Shown here piece by piece: positions 1 through 10,668 of a DNA stretch of 64,000 nucleotides (the first letter of the stretch is position 1; every line of letters starts with the position of its first letter). The translations under genes and the position numbers were made by a program. Location of the stretch: the NCBI GenBank assembly GCA_031291445.1, contig JARLJA010000208.1, positions 1-64,000 of the forward strand, given 5' to 3'. The notes beneath the pieces are model-generated. The model saw only the letters and a program-made list of their open reading frames with translations. It was not told the DNA's origin and searched no databases. This stretch comes from Xanthobacteraceae bacterium (GTDB taxonomy: Bacteria; Pseudomonadota; Alphaproteobacteria; Rhizobiales; Xanthobacteraceae).

Positions 1-170
1 CACTGCAGCATCCAGGCGGGCTCGTCCTTCTTGGCCGAAATGAACCGGATGGTGTCTTCGGACAGGCCCTTCGGGGCCTTCTCGGATTCGATCGCGGTCT
101 CGAACCCATAGCGATATTGGTCGACGTCGATCTGGCGAACCTGCTCGATCGTTTCCTGCACGGCCGCCAT
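1..170 (-). CDS. sufB: Fe-S cluster assembly protein SufB, N-terminal part
   Basis: The gene runs off the left edge, so only the first 56 residues are visible. They begin MAAVQETIEQVRQIDVDQY and continue through YGFETAIESEKAPKGLSED and RFISAKKDEPAWML, which is the conserved start of SufB. SufB is the scaffold subunit of the cytoplasmic SufBC2D complex that builds iron-sulfur clusters. An AGAGGGG ribosome site precedes the ATG. It lies 117 nt downstream of the ferredoxin gene on the same strand, with no sigma-54 promoter seen in the gap. I therefore infer read-through from the NifA-type promoter upstream of the ferredoxin gene, which would tie cluster assembly to nitrogenase synthesis. Whether this is a nif-dedicated or the only suf operon cannot be seen here. 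Confidence 0.9.
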   Translation of the reverse strand, partial: MAAVQETIEQVRQIDVDQYRYGFETAIESEKAPKGLSEDTIRFISAKKDEPAWMLQ

Positions 171-219
171 GGCTTACCCCTCTCGCACTGCTTCGATGTC
201 CGCGCGCTGTCTCTTCGTC

Positions 220-248
220 GTCATGGCCGGGTTAAACCCGACCATGAC
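220..248. repeat. Inverted repeat between ferredoxin gene and sufB
   Basis: Arms GTCATGGCCGGGTT and AACCCGACCATGAC pair over 14 positions with one mismatch and almost no loop. It is not followed by a T-run in either direction, so it is probably an mRNA processing or stability hairpin rather than an intrinsic terminator. Confidence 0.6.
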
Positions 249-287
249 GGGTGAGGCGGCAGCAGCCTCAGTCGCGTCACCGCCCGG

Positions 288-482
288 TCAGGCCGGGACG
301 CAGGTGTCGGGCACCGGGCACACCGCCGCGCACTGCGCCGCGTCGAAATGGCCCTCGCATTCGGTGCACTTCTTGGGATCGATCACGTACATATCTCGCT
401 TGAGACTGATCGCGGCATTGGGGCATTCGAATTCGCACGCACCACACACGGTGCATTGCGAGGCTATGATCTTGTAGGCCAT
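288..482 (-). CDS. fdxN: 2[4Fe-4S] ferredoxin, FdxN type
   Basis: This 64-residue protein carries two cluster motifs: Cys10-x2-Cys13-x2-Cys16-x3-Cys20-Pro, and Cys39-x2-Cys42-x8-Cys51-x3-Cys55-Pro. The x8 insertion in the second motif is typical of nif-associated FdxN ferredoxins, which donate electrons toward nitrogenase or serve NifB. There is an extra Cys61 near the end. I chose the ATG at 482, preceded by GGAG; an upstream extension would read through the promoter. The gene lies downstream of nifA on the same strand but has its own candidate sigma-54 promoter and two NifA-type activator sites. Function is inferred from family and context. Confidence 0.9.
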   Translation of the reverse strand: MAYKIIASQCTVCGACEFECPNAAISLKRDMYVIDPKKCTECEGHFDAAQCAAVCPVPDTCVPA

Positions 483-527
483 CAGGGTCACTCCGCGCGC
501 GCTTGCGATGCTGGATGCAGCTGTCCT

Positions 528-543
528 TTCAAACAGCGTGCCA
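528..543 (-). promoter_or_regulatory. Sigma-54 promoter of the ferredoxin gene
   Basis: On the minus strand the sequence reads TGGCACG-CTGT-TTGAA against the consensus TGGCACG-N4-TTGC(A/T). The -24 half is perfect; the -12 half differs at one key base (A for C). Predicted transcription start is near 517, about 35 nt before the ATG. Confidence 0.65.
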
Positions 544-598
544 AGCGCCATGCGATTGATTTTGGGGGATAATTCGATTTGGTCGGGAACCGGGCGCC

Positions 599-633
599 TG
601 TCGCGCCCCGAACAGGATGTCGCAAGTGCGACA
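599..633 (-). promoter_or_regulatory. Two tandem NifA upstream activator sites
   Basis: Two exact TGT-N10-ACA matches occur at 599-614 and 618-633. The second is a near-perfect palindrome (TGTCGCAAGTGCGACA). They are centred about 89 and 108 bp upstream of the predicted ferredoxin transcription start, a normal range for NifA enhancers. They sit between the nifA stop and the sigma-54 promoter. Confidence 0.75.
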
Positions 634-656
634 GTCCTGTCAGGCTCGCGTTCGGG

Positions 657-2411
<1,755 letters not shown>

Positions 2412-2455
2412 GACATTCTTTCGTTGTCTTGGGCCTTCCTCCCGGACCGACAATT

Positions 2456-2482
2456 ATCAAACAATGTCGTGCATTGTTTGAT
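2456..2482. promoter_or_regulatory. Perfect 11-bp palindrome between fixR and nifA
   Basis: The arm ATCAAACAATG is followed after a 5-bp spacer (TCGTG) by its exact reverse complement. It lies about 45-70 nt upstream of the chosen nifA start. Such a symmetrical AT-rich element in GC-rich DNA suggests a dimeric regulator site or an mRNA hairpin in the fixR-nifA transcript. It does not match TGT-N10-ACA. Confidence 0.6.
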
Positions 2483-2639
2483 CTATGTCGTGCTCAACTT
2501 GAGCGCAAGAACGCCAAAGAATGCGCCGTCATCTGCTCAGTTTCTGGACGCCTTGCCGGCAATTTCGTCGAAAAGTCCCGCGCGCTGCACGATTGAGCAT
2601 CAGCATACCGCCTCACGCTCGTGCATCACATACTTCCGT

Positions 2640-3479
2640 CTAGATGTGCTGCCCACCATTGATCTGGATCTCCTCGCCGGTGACGTAGCTCGCGTCCTCC
2701 GAGCAGAGAAAGTAAACGACCTTGGCGACCTCGTCGGAGGTCCCCAGCCGGCGCATGGGAATGGTCGGGGCCAGCAGCGTCTCGGTCTCCGGCGACAGGA
2801 TGTCGGTCTTGATCTCGCCCGGAGCGATGGCGTTGACGCGAATGCCGTGGGGCGCGAAGTCGCCGGCCATCTCCCGGGTCAGGCAGGCCAGCGCCGCCTT
2901 GGACGTCGCATAGGCGGCTCCCGCGAACGGATGGACGCGGGAGCCGACGATGGAGGTGACGTTCACGACCGAGCCACCGCCCTGCTTCAGCTCGTTGAAC
3001 AGGCCGCGCGCCAGCAACAGCGGCGCGAGGAAATTGACGTGAAACACGTTCATCCAGGTCTCGACCGGCGTGGTGAGCGAGTCGAGCCGGCCGCCGGCCG
3101 GCGCCTTGGGTGAGATCGCGGCATTGTTGACCAGCGCATGGAGCGGCGCGCCGTCGAGCCGTGACCGGATCTCATCGATGGCGCGCTGAAGATCGACGCG
3201 GTTGGCGAGGTCGATCTCCACGTGATCGAGCGGGCCGGCGTCCCACGGGCAGCGCAGGCCGTCGAACGGCTTGCTGGAGCAGGTGATCACCCGCCATCCG
3301 GCCTCGGAGAACAGCTTGCCGGTGGCGTGGCCGATGCCGCGCGACGCGCCGGTGAGAACCATGGTCTTCTGGGCGCCGGCGGCGCGCGCCGCGAGGCCCT
3401 GATGGAACGGGCACGCCTCGATGCCCGCGGCATCGCTCCGGAGGCCATTCAGGGTGTCGGCGTGATCTTGTAATTCCAT
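2640..3479 (-). CDS. fixR: FixR, SDR-family oxidoreductase of the fixR-nifA operon
   Basis: A classical short-chain dehydrogenase of 279 aa. The nucleotide motif TGASRGIG lies at residues 43-50, the NNAA motif near 118-121, and Ser176 with Tyr190-x3-Lys194 form the catalytic set. About 38 N-terminal residues precede the Rossmann fold, including ACPFHQ. Its place directly upstream of nifA on the same strand, behind a sigma-54 promoter, is the arrangement described for Bradyrhizobium fixR-nifA. The substrate of FixR is not known and the gene is reported as dispensable for fixation in that genus. The start is the ATG at 3479; the ribosome site is weak. Confidence 0.9.
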   Translation of the reverse strand: MELQDHADTLNGLRSDAAGIEACPFHQGLAARAAGAQKTMVLTGASRGIGHATGKLFSEAGWRVITCSSKPFDGLRCPWDAGPLDHVEIDLANRVDLQRAIDEIRSRLDGAPLHALVNNAAISPKAPAGGRLDSLTTPVETWMNVFHVNFLAPLLLARGLFNELKQGGGSVVNVTSIVGSRVHPFAGAAYATSKAALACLTREMAGDFAPHGIRVNAIAPGEIKTDILSPETETLLAPTIPMRRLGTSDEVAKVVYFLCSEDASYVTGEEIQINGGQHI

Positions 3480-3536
3480 TCAGGGTCCGCCCAGCAACCG
3501 ATGTAACGTCCACCTGCGGCACGCTGGCGAATGACT

Positions 3537-3552
3537 TGCAGAAACCGGGCCA
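3537..3552 (-). promoter_or_regulatory. Sigma-54 promoter of fixR-nifA
   Basis: Minus-strand TGGCCCG-GTTT-CTGCA matches the -24/-12 consensus with both invariant GG and GC dinucleotides at correct spacing and two minor mismatches. The predicted transcription start is near 3526, about 47 nt upstream of the fixR ATG. Confidence 0.7.
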
Positions 3553-3586
3553 CCGGCTAAGGCCTTGAAACAGCGCGTGCTCCCCA

Positions 3587-3602
3587 TGTGGCGAACCCGA
3601 CA
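3587..3602 (-). promoter_or_regulatory. Upstream activator site of fixR-nifA
   Basis: An exact TGT-N10-ACA match is centred about 68 bp upstream of the predicted start. In B. diazoefficiens an activator site near -68 of fixR is known and is used by the redox regulator RegR. Whether this element binds NifA, RegR or both cannot be decided from sequence. Confidence 0.45.
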
Positions 3603-3635
3603 AACGTGAAGGGTTGCCGACAACGGCGCGAATCT

Positions 3636-3875
3636 TCAGCCCTGTTCGGCCGCGCCCATGCGCCGTCCCGCGGCCGGCGGCACGTTGGCCCCGATCTCCC
3701 GGCTCACATAGTGCGAGCCGTCCTCGGTCACACAATCATAGTATGGCGAAAACGCCGGGCCCTCGCAGGTGATCCGCACCGGCGGATAACACCGCGCCGG
3801 CGTGCAGACGGCCGGCGCGAAACACGCTTGCAGCGTCATGGTCGACGCGGCCACCAGGGTGCAGACATCGGGCAT
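3636..3875 (-). CDS. Small cysteine-containing hypothetical protein
   Basis: A 79-residue reading frame with an excellent ribosome site (AAGGAG, 8 nt before the ATG). The product begins MPDVCTLVAASTMTLQACF and has six cysteines in the first 50 residues (VCTPARCYPP, ITCEGP, YYDCV). The hydrophobic start is too short for a clear membrane segment but could be a weak signal peptide. I do not recognise a family. It lies between the fixR promoter region and the DUF892 gene. Confidence 0.5.
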   Translation of the reverse strand: MPDVCTLVAASTMTLQACFAPAVCTPARCYPPVRITCEGPAFSPYYDCVTEDGSHYVSREIGANVPPAAGRRMGAAEQG

Positions 3876-4249
3876 TGCACGGCTCCTTCGATCGACTTCT
3901 CCTTATGCTGCACTGCAAACAGCAGGCCATCAGGCATGCGTCAGACAGGCGAGAGTCATGTCGCGCGTGCGCACGACGCGAATACCTTTGCCGAACCGCC
4001 GCGGATGCGGGGAGAGAGTGCGTGAACCATCGCGACTGCCTTGCATTTGCAACCATGCGAGACGGCGACGAACGGCTGATCGACACGCCAGCCACGATCG
4101 CGTCCGGCGCCAAGGTGCCGAGGCTGCCGGCGGCTAGCCACGGCGCGCGAGCGCCGGGGGATATGATCGAGAGGAAATCATCGCGGCGAGTGAACCGGCA
4201 ACGGCGTCGAAGATTGATCGTGCGCTCATTCCCGCATGGAGGACCTCAC
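3876..4249. other. Intergenic region without a recognised gene
   Basis: This stretch separates the small minus-strand gene from the DUF892 gene and so should hold divergent promoters. I see no clear -35/-10 pair, repeat or conserved reading frame; reading frames crossing it have atypical composition. Confidence 0.5.
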
Positions 4250-4747
4250 ATGACCGCGAAGCAGAAATCTCTCGACGACCTGTTCTACGACACGCTGAAG
4301 GACATCTATTTTGCCGAGAAGCAGATCCTGAAGGCGCTGCCGAAAATGGCGAAGGCGGCGAATTCGGACGAACTGCGACACGCCTTCGAGACGCACCGGG
4401 ACCAGACCGAAGGCCACGTGGATCGCCTCGAAGAGATCTTCGAGCAGATCAAGAAGCCCGCAAGGGGAAAGACCTGCGACGCCATCCTCGGCATCGTCGA
4501 GGAAGGCAAGGAAGTCATGGAGGAGTTCGCCGAGTCCGGCGCGCTCGATGCCGGGCTCCTCGCCGGCGCGCAGGCCGTCGAGCATTACGAGATCTCCAGA
4601 TACGGCACACTCAAGAAATGGGCGGAAGAACTCGGCCTCAAGGACGCGGCCAGGCTGCTGGACAAGACCCTTGCCGAGGAGAAGGAAACCGATGCCCTGC
4701 TGACGAAGCTGGCTGCGAGCGCGGTCAATCGGCGCGCCGCCGCCTGA
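4250..4747 (+). CDS. DUF892 ferritin-like protein (YciE/YciF family)
   Basis: A 165-residue, mostly helical acidic protein with the family core LFYDTLKDIYFAEKQILKAL at the start, the mid-region ETHRDQTEGHVDRLEEIFE and the late YGTLKKWAEELG segment. The repeated Glu and His-rich helices fit a ferritin-like four-helix bundle that binds a di-metal centre. Members are linked to osmotic and general stress, but no reaction is established. A GGAGG site at 4238-4242 fixes the ATG at 4250; an open frame extends upstream without homology. The cupin and phosphoketolase genes downstream suggest a stress or stationary-phase neighbourhood. Confidence 0.85.
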   Translation: MTAKQKSLDDLFYDTLKDIYFAEKQILKALPKMAKAANSDELRHAFETHRDQTEGHVDRLEEIFEQIKKPARGKTCDAILGIVEEGKEVMEEFAESGALDAGLLAGAQAVEHYEISRYGTLKKWAEELGLKDAARLLDKTLAEEKETDALLTKLAASAVNRRAAA

Positions 4748-4976
4748 TCGGTCCGCCCGGCTGTGGGACGTCGCGCTGGCTCTCCCTGGATTTGTCGTCG
4801 GTCGAACTCATGAGTGCCGAAGCCTGCTTCCCTGAAACCCCACGCAAACCGGCACCGGCGGGACAAGTTCCCGCCGGCGTCGGTCTCGCACGGATGCCTG
4901 GTCAACGCCGCCCGGCGGCACAGGAACAAGCCACGACGCCGGCCGTTCGACTGGGAGCAAGCTCGGGAGATCAGCG

Positions 4977-5570
4977 ATGCAGAGTCTCGACCCTCCGGCG
5001 ACCGCGGGATCCGCGCGCGCCGCGCCATCCAGCCCGCCTGCCGTGGTTCAGAATCGCGAAGCCGAAACCTTCTGTTTCGAGGACGACGGCCTGATACCCA
5101 ATCATCCTGCGTGGCCGCTGATCATCTACCATGGCGCGGTGCGACTTGCGGAAGCGCCCGACCCCGCAGCGGTGTTCGAGCAATTATTCGCCGCCAACGG
5201 CTGGGGCGATGGCTGGCGCGACGGGATCTATCCCGAGATGCACTACCATTCGCGCATCCACGAGGTTCTCGGCGTCGCGCGCGGCGTCGGCCGGATCCGG
5301 TTCGGCGGCGCGCGCGGTCGCGCGCTGGCGCTCAAGGCCGGCGACGTCGCCGTGCTTCCCGCCGGGACCGGGCATCAATGCATCGAGGCCAACGACGACT
5401 TCCTGGTCGTCGGCGCCTATCCACCGAACGGGACTTACGATGAATGCCGGGACGCGGAGGATCGCGTTCGCGCGCTGCGAAGCATTCCACAGGTGGCACG
5501 TCCCGACCGCGATCCGGTCTACGGCGCGGCCGGACCACTGACCGCGCTGTGGAAGGGGTGCGACGTCTGA
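4977..5570 (+). CDS. Cupin domain protein
   Basis: A 197-residue single-domain cupin. Motif 1 is seen as EMHYHSRIHEVLGVARG (His-x-His and downstream Glu for metal) and motif 2 as GDVAVLPAGTGHQC (Gly-x5-Pro-x-Gly-x2-His). The layout resembles the YjlB-like cupin group of unknown function. Residues 1-30 are Ala/Pro-rich and may be unstructured. GGGAG lies 7 nt before the ATG. It sits 169 nt upstream of phosphoketolase on the same strand and may be cotranscribed. Substrate is unknown. Confidence 0.8.
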   Translation: MQSLDPPATAGSARAAPSSPPAVVQNREAETFCFEDDGLIPNHPAWPLIIYHGAVRLAEAPDPAAVFEQLFAANGWGDGWRDGIYPEMHYHSRIHEVLGVARGVGRIRFGGARGRALALKAGDVAVLPAGTGHQCIEANDDFLVVGAYPPNGTYDECRDAEDRVRALRSIPQVARPDRDPVYGAAGPLTALWKGCDV

Positions 5571-5739
5571 CGGGTCCGAATCGAGGGCAGCCGTCGGAGG
5601 TCGACCGCGGCGCGGTTGCGACAGTGATGCGACAGTGCCGGCCTCTTTCGCGGCCGCGCAACCTTACGACCGTTCATCCATTGAAAGCGAGCCTGGGACC
5701 GAGTAGTCGCCAGGATGAAATCAAACAGATGGACCACTG

Positions 5740-8100
5740 ATGACCCTCGACCTCGCCGCGCTCGACCGCTACTGGCAGGCCGCCAACTACCTTTCGGTCG
5801 GGCAGATCTATCTTCTCGACAACCCCCTGCTCGCGGAGCGCCTGCGCCCGGAACACATCAAGCCGCGCCTGCTGGGCCACTGGGGCACCACGCCCGGCCT
5901 CAATTTCGTCTACGCCCATCTCAACCGCGTGATCCGGGCGCGCGATCTCGACATGATCTTCGTGTGCGGACCCGGCCACGGCGGACCGGGCATGGTCGCC
6001 AACACCTACCTCGAAGGCACCTACAGCGATATCTACCCGGACATCGGCCGCGATGCCGAAGGGCTGCGGCGGCTGTTTCGCCAGTTCTCGTTTCCCGGGG
6101 GCATTCCGAGCCACGCGTCGCCGGACACGCCGGGCTCGATTCACGAAGGCGGCGAACTCGGCTATTCGCTGGCGCATGCCTATGGCGCGGCTTTCGACAA
6201 TCCCGGCCTCGTGGTGGCGTGCGTCATCGGCGACGGCGAGGCGGAAACCGGGCCGCTGGCGGCGTCCTGGCACTCCAACAAGTTTCTCAGTCCCGTGACC
6301 GACGGCGCGGTGCTGCCGATCCTTCACCTCAACGGCTACAAGATCGCCAATCCGACCATCCTCGGCCGGCTTCCCGCCGACGAGCTGACGTCGCTGCTGC
6401 GCGGCTATGGCCACGACCCCCTGTTCGTCGAGGGCAGCGATCCGGCGGAGATGCACCAGAAGATGGCCACGGCGCTCGACCAGGCTCTCGACCGCATCGC
6501 CGAATTCCAGCGTGCCGCCCGATCCTCCCGGTCCACGTCGCGGCCCCGCTGGCCGATGATCGTGCTGCGCAGTCCCAAGGGATGGACCGGTCCCAAGGAA
6601 GTGGACGGCAAGAGGGTCGAGGGATTCTGGCGCGCGCACCAGGTGCCGGTCGATGGTGTTCGCGAAAACCCGGGCCATCTCGAAATTCTCGAGCACTGGA
6701 TGCGGAGCTACCATCCCGAGCAGCTGTTCGACGCAGAAGGCCGGTTCGATCCCCGGCTTGCCAGGCTGGCCCCTGAGGGCGCACGACGCATGGGCGCCAA
6801 TCCCCACGCCAACGGTGGCACGCTCAAGCGTGATCTCGAGCTGCCGCCACCCCGCGCCTACGCCACCGCCGTGCCAAGCCCCGGAGCGGTCACCGCCGAA
6901 GCAACCCGGGTGCTCGGCGATTACCTGCGGGACATCATCAACGCCAATCACGGCCGCAACCTGTTTCGCATCATGGGGCCCGACGAGACGGAGTCGAACC
7001 GGCTGACGTCGGTGTTCGAGGCGACCGACCGCGTCTGGATGGAAGAAATCGAACCCTACGACACCCGCCTCGCGCACCAGGGGTGCGTGATGGAAGTCCT
7101 CAGCGAGCACCTCTGCCAGGGCTGGCTCGAAGGCTACCTGCTGACGGGACGCCACGGCCTGTTCAACTGCTACGAAGCCTTCGTCCATATCGTCGATTCG
7201 ATGTTCAACCAGCACGCCAAGTGGCTCGAGGTCGCGCGCCGGCTGCCGTGGCGACAGCCGATCGCCTCGCTGAACTATCTCCTCAGCTCGCACGTCTGGC
7301 GCCAGGATCACAATGGATTCTCCCACCAGGATCCCGGGTTCGTCGATCTGGTTGCGAACAAGCAGGCCGACATCGTCCGGATCTATTTTCCGCCCGATGC
7401 CAACACGCTGCTCTGCATCGCGGATCATTGCCTGCGGACCTATGACCGCATCAACGTGATCGTTGCCGGCAAGCAGCCGAACCCGCAATGGCTGTCAATG
7501 GAGCAGGCCGAGGCGCATTGCCAGGCCGGAGCCGGCATCTGGCCATGGGCGGGAACGGAGACCGCGGACGAGCCCGACCTCGTGATGGCCTGCGCCGGCG
7601 ACATCCCGACGCTGGAATGCCTTGCCGCCGTGGCGCTGCTGCGCGACGCCTTTCCGGACCTCGCGATCCGCGTGGTCAACGTCGTCGATCTCATGGCGCT
7701 CCAGCCGCGCGCGCAGCATCCCCACGGACTGTCCGACAAGGATTTCGACCGCCTGTTCACGCGCGACAAGCCGGTGATCTTCGCCTATCACGGCTATCCG
7801 TACCTGATCCACCGGCTGGCCTACGATCGGGCCAACCACGACAACATGCACGTGCGCGGCTTCCAGGAACGGGGAACGACCACGACACCTTTCGACATGG
7901 TCGTCCTCAACGAGCTGGACCGGTTCCACCTCGCCATGGAAGCCATCGACCGCCTGCCCATGCTGGCGACGCGCGGCACCGCGGCGAAGCAGGCCTACCA
8001 GGCCAAACTCGCCGAACACACCCGCTATGTCCGGCAGCATGGCGAAGACATGCCGGAGATCCAGAACTGGCGCTGGCCGTTCGGCAGCGGAGCCGCCTGA
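5740..8100 (+). CDS. xfp: Xylulose-5-phosphate/fructose-6-phosphate phosphoketolase
   Basis: Thiamine-diphosphate enzyme splitting xylulose 5-P or fructose 6-P with phosphate into acetyl-P plus a triose or tetrose phosphate. The 786 residues match the usual family length. Visible signatures are [21 protein letters not shown]-type sequence near residues 80-100, the phosphoketolase signature [15 protein letters not shown], the cofactor motif GDGEAETG near 165-175, and the C-terminal [12 protein letters not shown] segment. It offers a route from pentose phosphates to acetyl-P and is often found with acetate kinase or phosphotransacetylase genes, which are absent here. The start ATG at 5740 lacks a strong ribosome site. 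Confidence 0.96.
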   Translation: MTLDLAALDRYWQAANYLSVGQIYLLDNPLLAERLRPEHIKPRLLGHWGTTPGLNFVYAHLNRVIRARDLDMIFVCGPGHGGPGMVANTYLEGTYSDIYPDIGRDAEGLRRLFRQFSFPGGIPSHASPDTPGSIHEGGELGYSLAHAYGAAFDNPGLVVACVIGDGEAETGPLAASWHSNKFLSPVTDGAVLPILHLNGYKIANPTILGRLPADELTSLLRGYGHDPLFVEGSDPAEMHQKMATALDQALDRIAEFQRAARSSRSTSRPRWPMIVLRSPKGWTGPKEVDGKRVEGFWRAHQVPVDGVRENPGHLEILEHWMRSYHPEQLFDAEGRFDPRLARLAPEGARRMGANPHANGGTLKRDLELPPPRAYATAVPSPGAVTAEATRVLGDYLRDIINANHGRNLFRIMGPDETESNRLTSVFEATDRVWMEEIEPYDTRLAHQGCVMEVLSEHLCQGWLEGYLLTGRHGLFNCYEAFVHIVDSMFNQHAKWLEVARRLPWRQPIASLNYLLSSHVWRQDHNGFSHQDPGFVDLVANKQADIVRIYFPPDANTLLCIADHCLRTYDRINVIVAGKQPNPQWLSMEQAEAHCQAGAGIWPWAGTETADEPDLVMACAGDIPTLECLAAVALLRDAFPDLAIRVVNVVDLMALQPRAQHPHGLSDKDFDRLFTRDKPVIFAYHGYPYLIHRLAYDRANHDNMHVRGFQERGTTTTPFDMVVLNELDRFHLAMEAIDRLPMLATRGTAAKQAYQAKLAEHTRYVRQHGEDMPEIQNWRWPFGSGAA

Positions 8101-8211
8101 ACACCAGCTCCACCCTGGCATCGCTGCGCTCGCGCAAGCGGAACGCGCACGCCGGCGCGACGTTGCCCGCACAGGCTGTCCATATTCAAAACGGTGCAAC
8201 AGGAGGTCCAG

Positions 8212-8514
8212 ATGCCACGTGGCGACAAGTCCAGCTACACCGGCAAGCAGCAGCGCCAGGCCGAACATATCGAAGAGGGCTACGAACACCGGGGCGTCGG
8301 CCACCAGGAAGCCGAACGCCGCGCCTGGGCGACCGTCAACGCGGAAACCCACGGCGGCAAGAAGAGCGGCTCCGGGCGAGGAACCGGGGAAGATCACGCA
8401 CCGTCCCGCAAGGGCGGCAAACTGGGTGGCGAGGCCTCGGCGCACCGGCCGGCGTCGGAACGCTCGCGATCTGCCAGGAAGGCCGCCAACACGCGCAAGC
8501 ACCGCGCGGCCTGA
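8212..8514 (+). CDS. Small basic protein, plasmid-stabilization-like family
   Basis: A 100-residue, highly charged protein starting MPRGDKSSYTGKQQRQAEHI, with GYEHRGVGHQEAERRAWATV and a Gly/Ser/Lys-rich tail. Rhizobiales homologues are often annotated as plasmid stabilization proteins, but there is no demonstrated role. AGGAGG at 8201-8206, 5 nt before the ATG at 8212, fixes the start. It lacks membrane segments and is probably nucleic-acid binding or disordered. It follows phosphoketolase by 111 nt. Confidence 0.75.
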   Translation: MPRGDKSSYTGKQQRQAEHIEEGYEHRGVGHQEAERRAWATVNAETHGGKKSGSGRGTGEDHAPSRKGGKLGGEASAHRPASERSRSARKAANTRKHRAA

Positions 8515-8570
8515 CGGTCCGGTGTCTGACGTTCGATGTGCAACCCGTCGATCTGCCCCGGAGTGCGGCG

Positions 8571-8798
8571 ATGAGCGACTTCAGAGATACCCAGAACGGC
8601 GTGAACGATCCGGTTGATGGTGCCGACGTGACCTACGCCGCAAGCCCGCTGTCGCCACGGCGGGAGCAGGCGCGCGTCGCCGCCGCCATCCAGGGCAAGC
8701 TGGTGCCGACCGGCGATGAGTTTCTCCCGGAAGCCTTGCGCCGCCCGCCGGCGGGTCCGCTGAACAAACGGACCGGCCGTCACCCGTCAGGCGATTGA
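8571..8798 (+). CDS. Small hypothetical protein
   Basis: A 75-residue frame with GGAG 7 nt before its ATG. The product starts MSDFRDTQNGVNDPVDGAD and ends Arg/Lys-rich. It follows the small basic protein by 56 nt on the same strand. I do not recognise a family. Confidence 0.5.
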   Translation: MSDFRDTQNGVNDPVDGADVTYAASPLSPRREQARVAAAIQGKLVPTGDEFLPEALRRPPAGPLNKRTGRHPSGD

Positions 8799-8890
8799 CA
8801 CCCGCGAGCCCGCTTCGGGACGGAACCGCAGAGCGGCCCCCCCGCGTCCACCTCATCCGACGCCAATGCGCGGCCGGCGGCGATTGCCGC

Positions 8891-9628
8891 CTACCACTTC
8901 TCGCCGAACGGCCTGATCTCGAGTTCGAACGTCCAGGCGCTTCTCGGCTGCTGGTGAAGCAGCCAGTAGGACGCCGCCACCGAGGCCGGCGGCATCAGCA
9001 GGTCGGGGTTGTCGAGCGCGTTCGGCCCGAGCGCCTCCAGGCGGCGCTGCCGCACCCATTCGGTATCGACGCCGGAATCGATGATCAGATGGGCGACGTG
9101 GATGTTCTTCGGCCCCAGTTCGCGGGCCATCGCCTGCGCCACCGCGCGCAGCCCGAACTTGGCGCTGGCAAAGGCCGCAAACCCGCTGCCGCCGCGCAGG
9201 CTGGCGGTCGCGCCGGTGAAGAAGATGTTGCCTTGTCCGCGCGGCAGCATGAGGCGGGCGGCCTCGCGGCCGGCCAGGAAGCCGGAATAGCAGGCCATCT
9301 CCCAGACCTTCCGGAACACCCGCTCGGTGGTTTCCAGGATCGGGAAATTGACGTTGGCGCCGATGTTGAAGATGCAGGTGTCCAGCGGCGCATGCTTGTC
9401 GGCGTCGGCGAGGAAGGCGACGATCTCCTCCTCCTTGCGCGCATCGAGCGAGCGGGCGTGGATCTCGCCGCCGGCCGCCTCGATGTCCTTGACCAGCGGC
9501 TCCAGCTTGGCGCCGTTGCGGCGGCCGGCGAACACCGTGAATCCTTCGGACGCGAATTTCCTGGCGATCTCGGCGCCGATGAAATCGCCGGCCCCGATGA
9601 CCGCAACCGTCGCATTTCTCTTCTGCAT
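8891..9628 (-). CDS. Atypical short-chain dehydrogenase with Tyr-to-Phe substitution
   Basis: A 245-residue Rossmann-fold SDR. The nucleotide motif is GAGDFIG at 12-18 rather than TGxxxGIG. The NAG-like motif is NIGAN at 88-92, Ser143 is present, but the catalytic Tyr of YxxxK is Phe153 (FASAK, Lys157; codon TTT on the minus strand). Without the tyrosine, ordinary hydride-transfer chemistry would be impaired, so it may be a binding protein or act by another mechanism. A subgroup of SDRs shares this substitution. GGAG precedes the ATG. It is transcribed convergently with the small hypothetical gene and stands alone. Confidence 0.85.
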   Translation of the reverse strand: MQKRNATVAVIGAGDFIGAEIARKFASEGFTVFAGRRNGAKLEPLVKDIEAAGGEIHARSLDARKEEEIVAFLADADKHAPLDTCIFNIGANVNFPILETTERVFRKVWEMACYSGFLAGREAARLMLPRGQGNIFFTGATASLRGGSGFAAFASAKFGLRAVAQAMARELGPKNIHVAHLIIDSGVDTEWVRQRRLEALGPNALDNPDLLMPPASVAASYWLLHQQPRSAWTFELEIRPFGEKW

Positions 9629-9767
9629 GGGCTTTCTCCGGCTCCTGGTGATGTGTCCTCGACGTCGCGTGCCCGCTTTGCATTCACCTATAAAGTTCTA
9701 TTTTGGAACTGTAAATCTGTCTTCTGCTATGAGCCCCTTCAATGGCGATGCGGCGGCCTGGCAGGGC

Positions 9768-9923
9768 GCGCCGTGTCCGGGATTGAAGATGCCGCTCATG
9801 ACCGGCTAGGCCGAGAACGCAACGCTTGCCGCCGGCGTTCTCGAATCCGGAATAGCCATGATCGCCAAGCCGTTCGCCATCGATGCGCTGGCCCGGCGGA
9901 TCGGCGAGATCATTGGTCGGTGA
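9768..9923 (+). pseudogene. Fragment of a response-regulator receiver domain
   Basis: Reading PGLKMPLMTG-stop-AENATLAAGVLESGIAM then IAKPFAIDALARRIGEIIGR-stop, this is the C-terminal third of a receiver domain as found at the end of hybrid histidine kinases (typical text: MTGYAENA, then TKPF with the conserved Lys). The Tyr codon after MTG has become TAG at 9807-9809, and everything upstream is missing. It is a dead remnant, probably of an ancestral hybrid kinase gene. Confidence 0.75.
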
Positions 9924-9960
9924 CGGTGGCGGCCGCGGGCAACGCCACGGCGATCAACGG

Positions 9961-10660
<700 letters not shown>

Positions 10661-10668
<8 letters not shown>

